From JBBRSL01 sp038245435 (lineage in GTDB: Bacteria; Patescibacteriota; Saccharimonadia; Saccharimonadales; CAIOMD01), in the NCBI GenBank assembly GCA_038245435.1, contig JBBRSL010000036.1, positions 1 through 6,810 of the forward strand: a DNA stretch of 6,810 bases, in the 5' to 3' direction. The notes beneath the pieces were generated by a model, which was not told the origin of the DNA, did no database searches, and was given only the letters and a program-made list of their open reading frames with translations. Both the position numbers and the translations under genes were made by a program. Positions 3,913-6,810 of the stretch are shown piece after piece. How positions within the stretch are numbered: position 1 is the stretch's first letter; the number at the start of each line of letters is the position of its first letter.

Positions 3913-5130
3913 ATGAAAGTATTGATGCTCGGGTGGGAATTGCCTCCTCACAACAGTGGCGGGTTAGGAGTAGCCTGTTACCAGATGTGCAAAGCACTCT
4001 CCAAGAAAGGTGTCGATATTGAATTTATCGTCCCATATACCGCTAAGCACGAAGGCATCGATTTTATGCGCGTAACCCCTGCTCTACCTCATTCTGCAAA
4101 GACCATTCAAAAAAGTGGAATTGCCTATGACAGCTTTAAGTACACACTTAAAGATGGAAGCTCAAAGGATGTTGGACTGTTTGAACATACCGATAATTAT
4201 GTTCACGCTGTCGAGCAAATTGCAGAGCTAGGCGAGTTTGACATTATTCACGCCCATGATTGGCTTACCTTTAGAGCAGCACTCCGTGCCAAAGAAATTA
4301 GTGGTAAACCTCTTATTGCTCACGTGCATGCTACTGAGTTTGATCGTGCTGGTGGCAAGAGTGGTAATCCACTGGTACACGAGATCGAGTACATGGGCCT
4401 TTTGCTCGCCGATCGCATAATGGCCGTAAGCCAGTTAACCAAAGATGTTATAGTCCGTGAATACGATATCCCTGCCGACAAAGTAGAGGTTGTTCACAAC
4501 AGTATCGATGCCAGTGCTTACGAAGATCTTGATGTTGATAACGCCTATAATTACCTCGTTAAGATGAAGCAAAATGGCTACCGAGTGGTATCTAATATCG
4601 GTCGCCTCACCGTCCAAAAAGGCCTCTATAACCTGTTAATGGCTGCGAAAGAAGTTGTCTATCGAGCGCCTAAGACTATCTTTCTGATTGTTGGTTCTGG
4701 TGAACAATATACTGAGCTACTGCAACTTTCGGCAGATCTTGGTATCGCCAAAAATGTGGTATTCACTGATTTTCAACGCGGTAAAAGACTACGAGATGCT
4801 TTTGCAATTGCTGACTTATTTGTTATGCCGAGTGTCAGCGAACCATTTGGACTAACGCCACTCGAAGCTATCGGGTATGGCACTCCTGTGCTTGTCAGCC
4901 ATCAATCAGGCATATCTGAAGTTATTACCAACTGCTTAAAGGTAGACTTTTGGGATATCGATGAAATGGCCAACATGATTACGAGTGTCGTCCAGAATGA
5001 CTCACTTCGCGATGAGCTGCTTAAGCAAAGCTACAGTGAATATGTACGTATGTCATGGAACGGCGCAGCAGATAAAATGGTGGGTGCTTACGAACATCAT
5101 CATAAACTGGCCGTTGGGAGTGCTGCATGA
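3913..5130 (+). CDS. GT4/GT5-like glycosyltransferase, probable alpha-glucan synthase
   Basis: This is a complete 405-residue GT-B retaining glycosyltransferase. The N-terminal domain opens MKVLMLGWELPPHNSGGLG; GGLG (16-19) corresponds to the glycine-rich acceptor or phosphate loop of glycogen synthases. HAHDW (113-117) and HVHATEFDR (137-145) follow. The C-terminal domain has SNIGRLTVQKG (227-237) with R231 and K236, the usual diphosphate-contacting pair. The E-X7-E motif is E310-PFGLTPL-E318. No signal peptide is present, so it is cytosolic. Family knowledge points to transfer of glucose from a nucleotide sugar; GH57 and GH15 neighbours favour an alpha-glucan product, but donor and acceptor cannot be read. 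AAGGA (3905-3909) lies only 3 nt from the ATG, shorter than usual. Its stop overlaps the next start as ATGA. It could instead act on surface polysaccharide or a glycolipid. Confidence 0.85.
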   Translation: MKVLMLGWELPPHNSGGLGVACYQMCKALSKKGVDIEFIVPYTAKHEGIDFMRVTPALPHSAKTIQKSGIAYDSFKYTLKDGSSKDVGLFEHTDNYVHAVEQIAELGEFDIIHAHDWLTFRAALRAKEISGKPLIAHVHATEFDRAGGKSGNPLVHEIEYMGLLLADRIMAVSQLTKDVIVREYDIPADKVEVVHNSIDASAYEDLDVDNAYNYLVKMKQNGYRVVSNIGRLTVQKGLYNLLMAAKEVVYRAPKTIFLIVGSGEQYTELLQLSADLGIAKNVVFTDFQRGKRLRDAFAIADLFVMPSVSEPFGLTPLEAIGYGTPVLVSHQSGISEVITNCLKVDFWDIDEMANMITSVVQNDSLRDELLKQSYSEYVRMSWNGAADKMVGAYEHHHKLAVGSAA

Positions 5131-6344
5131 GCGCACCGCAAGCGATAACACTTTACTTGCATGCACACCAGCCATACCGCATTAAGCACTATACGATATT
5201 CAACGCCGGCCAAGACCACCAGTATTTCAACGATGAGGCGCATGGTGTTGATACGAACAACCGATTCATCATCGACAAAGTAGCACACAAATCATACCTA
5301 CCAACAAACCGCGCACTGCTTGAACTTATGCAAAAGTATCCTGAGTTTAGGATAAGTCTTTCTATCACCGGTACCCTTATTGATCAGCTCGAAGCATGGG
5401 CGCCCGATGTACTTGATTCATTCAAGGAACTTGTTGCCACAGGGCGGGTTGAAATTGTTGCCGAAACTTACCACCATAGCTTGGCGTTCTTTTACTCGCG
5501 AACTGAGTTTGAAATGCAAGTTAAAATGCACCGTGAAAAAATCGAGCAAATGTTTGGCCAGACGCCAAAGGTGTTCCGCAATACCGAGCTAAGTTACAAT
5601 AATGAACTGGCACAGTGGGCTGATCAGGCTGGCTATAAAGGTATTATTACTGAGGGCTGGGATCCAATACTGGAGTGGCGTAGCCCTAACTTTACCTATA
5701 GCCCGGTAAACACACAGAATATCCGCCTCTTAATGAAGAACTACCGATTAAGTGATGATGTCGCCTTTAGGTTTGGAGACCAAAACTGGAGTGAGTGGCC
5801 ACTAACTGCCGATAAATTTGCCCACTGGCTCGGTGCAGCTGGCGATAATGCTCAGAGCTTTAACTTATTTATGGACTACGAGACCTTTGGCGAACACCAA
5901 TGGGCCGATAGCGGTATCTTTGATTTCTTAAAAGCCCTACCCGAAGCCTGGATTAATACCCGCGAAAACCGTACATTTATGACAATCAGTGAAGCCATTG
6001 ACGCTTTTGAACCAGTTGGCGAAATCGATATTCCGCACACTATTACATGGGCAGATAACGAGCGTGACCTGACCGCTTGGCTTGGCAACAGTATGCAGCA
6101 ACAAGCAATTACGGCGCTCTACGGGCTCGAGCAGGCAATTGTATCGAGCGGTGACTGGGCCTTGATAGAAGATTGGCGCAAACTACAAACCAGCGACCAC
6201 TTTTACTACATGTGTACAAAATGGTTTAGCGATGGTGATGTGCATGCCTACTTTAGCCCTTATAAAACTCCCTACGAAGCCTTTACGAACTTTATGAACG
6301 CTTGGCACGACTTACAATTTAGGCTAGCCGAAAAAGGAATGTAG
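5127..6344 (+). CDS. GH57 family glycoside hydrolase (alpha-amylase or glucanotransferase-like)
   Basis: This is a 405-residue protein with the GH57 motifs in order. LHAHQPY (11-17) is motif 1. AETYHHS (112-118) is motif 2. FRNTELSYNN (150-159) contains the expected nucleophile E154. FMDYETFGEHQ (248-258) contains the expected acid/base D250. DHFYYMCTKWFSDGDVH (357-373) fits the last motif region. Both catalytic carboxylates appear intact. The family acts on alpha-1,4 and alpha-1,6 glucans as amylase, 4-alpha-glucanotransferase, amylopullulanase or branching enzyme; the short length and 'MDYETFGEH' favour the amylase-like group, but the exact reaction is unsure. No signal peptide is seen, so it probably acts in the cytoplasm on a polymer made by the upstream enzyme. 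It overlaps that gene by 4 nt (ATGA); GGGAG (5116-5120) precedes the start by 6 nt. Confidence 0.9.
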   Translation: MSAPQAITLYLHAHQPYRIKHYTIFNAGQDHQYFNDEAHGVDTNNRFIIDKVAHKSYLPTNRALLELMQKYPEFRISLSITGTLIDQLEAWAPDVLDSFKELVATGRVEIVAETYHHSLAFFYSRTEFEMQVKMHREKIEQMFGQTPKVFRNTELSYNNELAQWADQAGYKGIITEGWDPILEWRSPNFTYSPVNTQNIRLLMKNYRLSDDVAFRFGDQNWSEWPLTADKFAHWLGAAGDNAQSFNLFMDYETFGEHQWADSGIFDFLKALPEAWINTRENRTFMTISEAIDAFEPVGEIDIPHTITWADNERDLTAWLGNSMQQQAITALYGLEQAIVSSGDWALIEDWRKLQTSDHFYYMCTKWFSDGDVHAYFSPYKTPYEAFTNFMNAWHDLQFRLAEKGM

Positions 6345-6350
6345 CAATAC

Positions 6351-6810
6351 ATGAGTCGCCCGCTTATTTTAAGCAACGGACGCCTACTTGTTGGTTTGGA
6401 TGAACACGGGCTTGTTCATGATTTTTATTACCCATACGTTGGGCAGGATAACCTGACTACCGAAAAAAGCGTACATCATAAAATTGGTGTTTGGTCTGAT
6501 GATATTTTTAGCTGGGTCGACGATTCATCGTGGGAAATAACCTATGATTTAGCCGAGAATGCGTTGGTAACCGATGTGACGCTCACTTCTGTTAAACAAG
6601 GTATTCAACTGCATTTAAAAGATTTTGTTGATAGTTCTTTAGATGCTTTTATTCGCAATATCACTGTAACTAATTTGCGTGATTCAACACGTGATGTCCG
6701 GTTATTTTTTCACCAAGTATTTCAGATATCGCCCGAAGGTCGGGGCGACACAGCCATGTATGTGCCTAACCCGGGCTACTTATTTACGTACAAAGGTAAA
6801 ATTGGCCTGC
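6351..6810 (+). CDS. GH15 glucoamylase-like protein, N-terminal part
   Basis: The first 153 codons are visible; the gene continues past the right edge. The protein opens MSRPLILSNGRLLVGLDEHG and continues LVHDFYYPYVGQDN (21-34), the recognised start of the N-terminal beta-sandwich domain of bacterial and archaeal GH15 glucoamylase-like enzymes. Strands such as LKDFVDSSLDAFIRNITVTN (89-108) and RDVRLFFHQVFQISP (114-128) fit that domain. The catalytic (alpha/alpha)6 barrel and its two glutamates are outside the window. Family members release glucose from alpha-glucan ends or act as trehalases and dextranases. It starts 6 nt after the GH57 stop, with AAGGA (6334-6338) inside the end of that gene, so it belongs to the same operon. 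No signal peptide is seen, which argues for internal glucan breakdown. Confidence 0.85.
   Translation, partial: MSRPLILSNGRLLVGLDEHGLVHDFYYPYVGQDNLTTEKSVHHKIGVWSDDIFSWVDDSSWEITYDLAENALVTDVTLTSVKQGIQLHLKDFVDSSLDAFIRNITVTNLRDSTRDVRLFFHQVFQISPEGRGDTAMYVPNPGYLFTYKGKIGL

Noticed and set aside
1..6810. CRISPR array, transposase or other multi-gene defence system
   Set aside because: No regularly spaced repeats, cas-like, transposase or integrase genes were found; the TA pair and the truncated PLD-like gene alone do not make a new system.

Overview
The window reads as compact bacterial DNA of low to moderate GC using the standard genetic code: TGA is a genuine stop for the glycosyltransferase gene and no in-frame TGA is needed elsewhere. 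The glycosyltransferase–GH57–GH15 cluster, short gaps between genes and the DUF4386/TetR pair suggest a Candidate Phyla Radiation lineage, most likely Saccharibacteria (TM7). That placement rests on recognising families, not on a marker gene, and is tentative.

Layout. (1) 1-213, minus strand: N-terminal part of a phospholipase D-like protein that runs off the left edge. (2) 214-1120: an accessory patch holding a type II toxin-antitoxin pair (ribbon-helix-helix antitoxin, RelE-like toxin). It is flanked by a diverged 34-bp direct repeat (271-304 and 1002-1035). Nearby are an inverted repeat built on GATCGAAC and a perfect 26-bp hairpin with a UUCG tetraloop (1032-1087). (3) 1120-1401: a possible small gene of unknown function. 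(4) 1428-2879: a TetR regulator divergent from a DUF4386 membrane protein, with a cluster of palindromes between them that overlaps the tetR promoter. (5) 2965-3765, minus strand: a phosphoribosyltransferase-fold protein whose PRPP loop has lost its usual acidic residues. (6) 3913 to the right edge, plus strand: a tight operon of a GT4/GT5-like glycosyltransferase, a GH57 glycoside hydrolase (4-nt ATGA overlap) and the start of a GH15 glucoamylase-like enzyme (6-nt gap).

How the parts fit. The right-hand operon combines an alpha-glucan-type synthase with two alpha-glucan-acting hydrolase or transglycosylase families, which suggests making and breaking down a glycogen-like polymer or a related cell-surface glucan. 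The TetR/DUF4386 pair looks like a self-contained regulated unit. The TA patch, bounded by repeats and more AT-rich than the operon, looks like an inserted or exchanged cassette. I found no CRISPR array, rRNA, convincing tRNA or transposase. The least explained elements are the 26-bp UUCG hairpin, the direct repeats around the TA pair and the degenerate phosphoribosyltransferase homologue.
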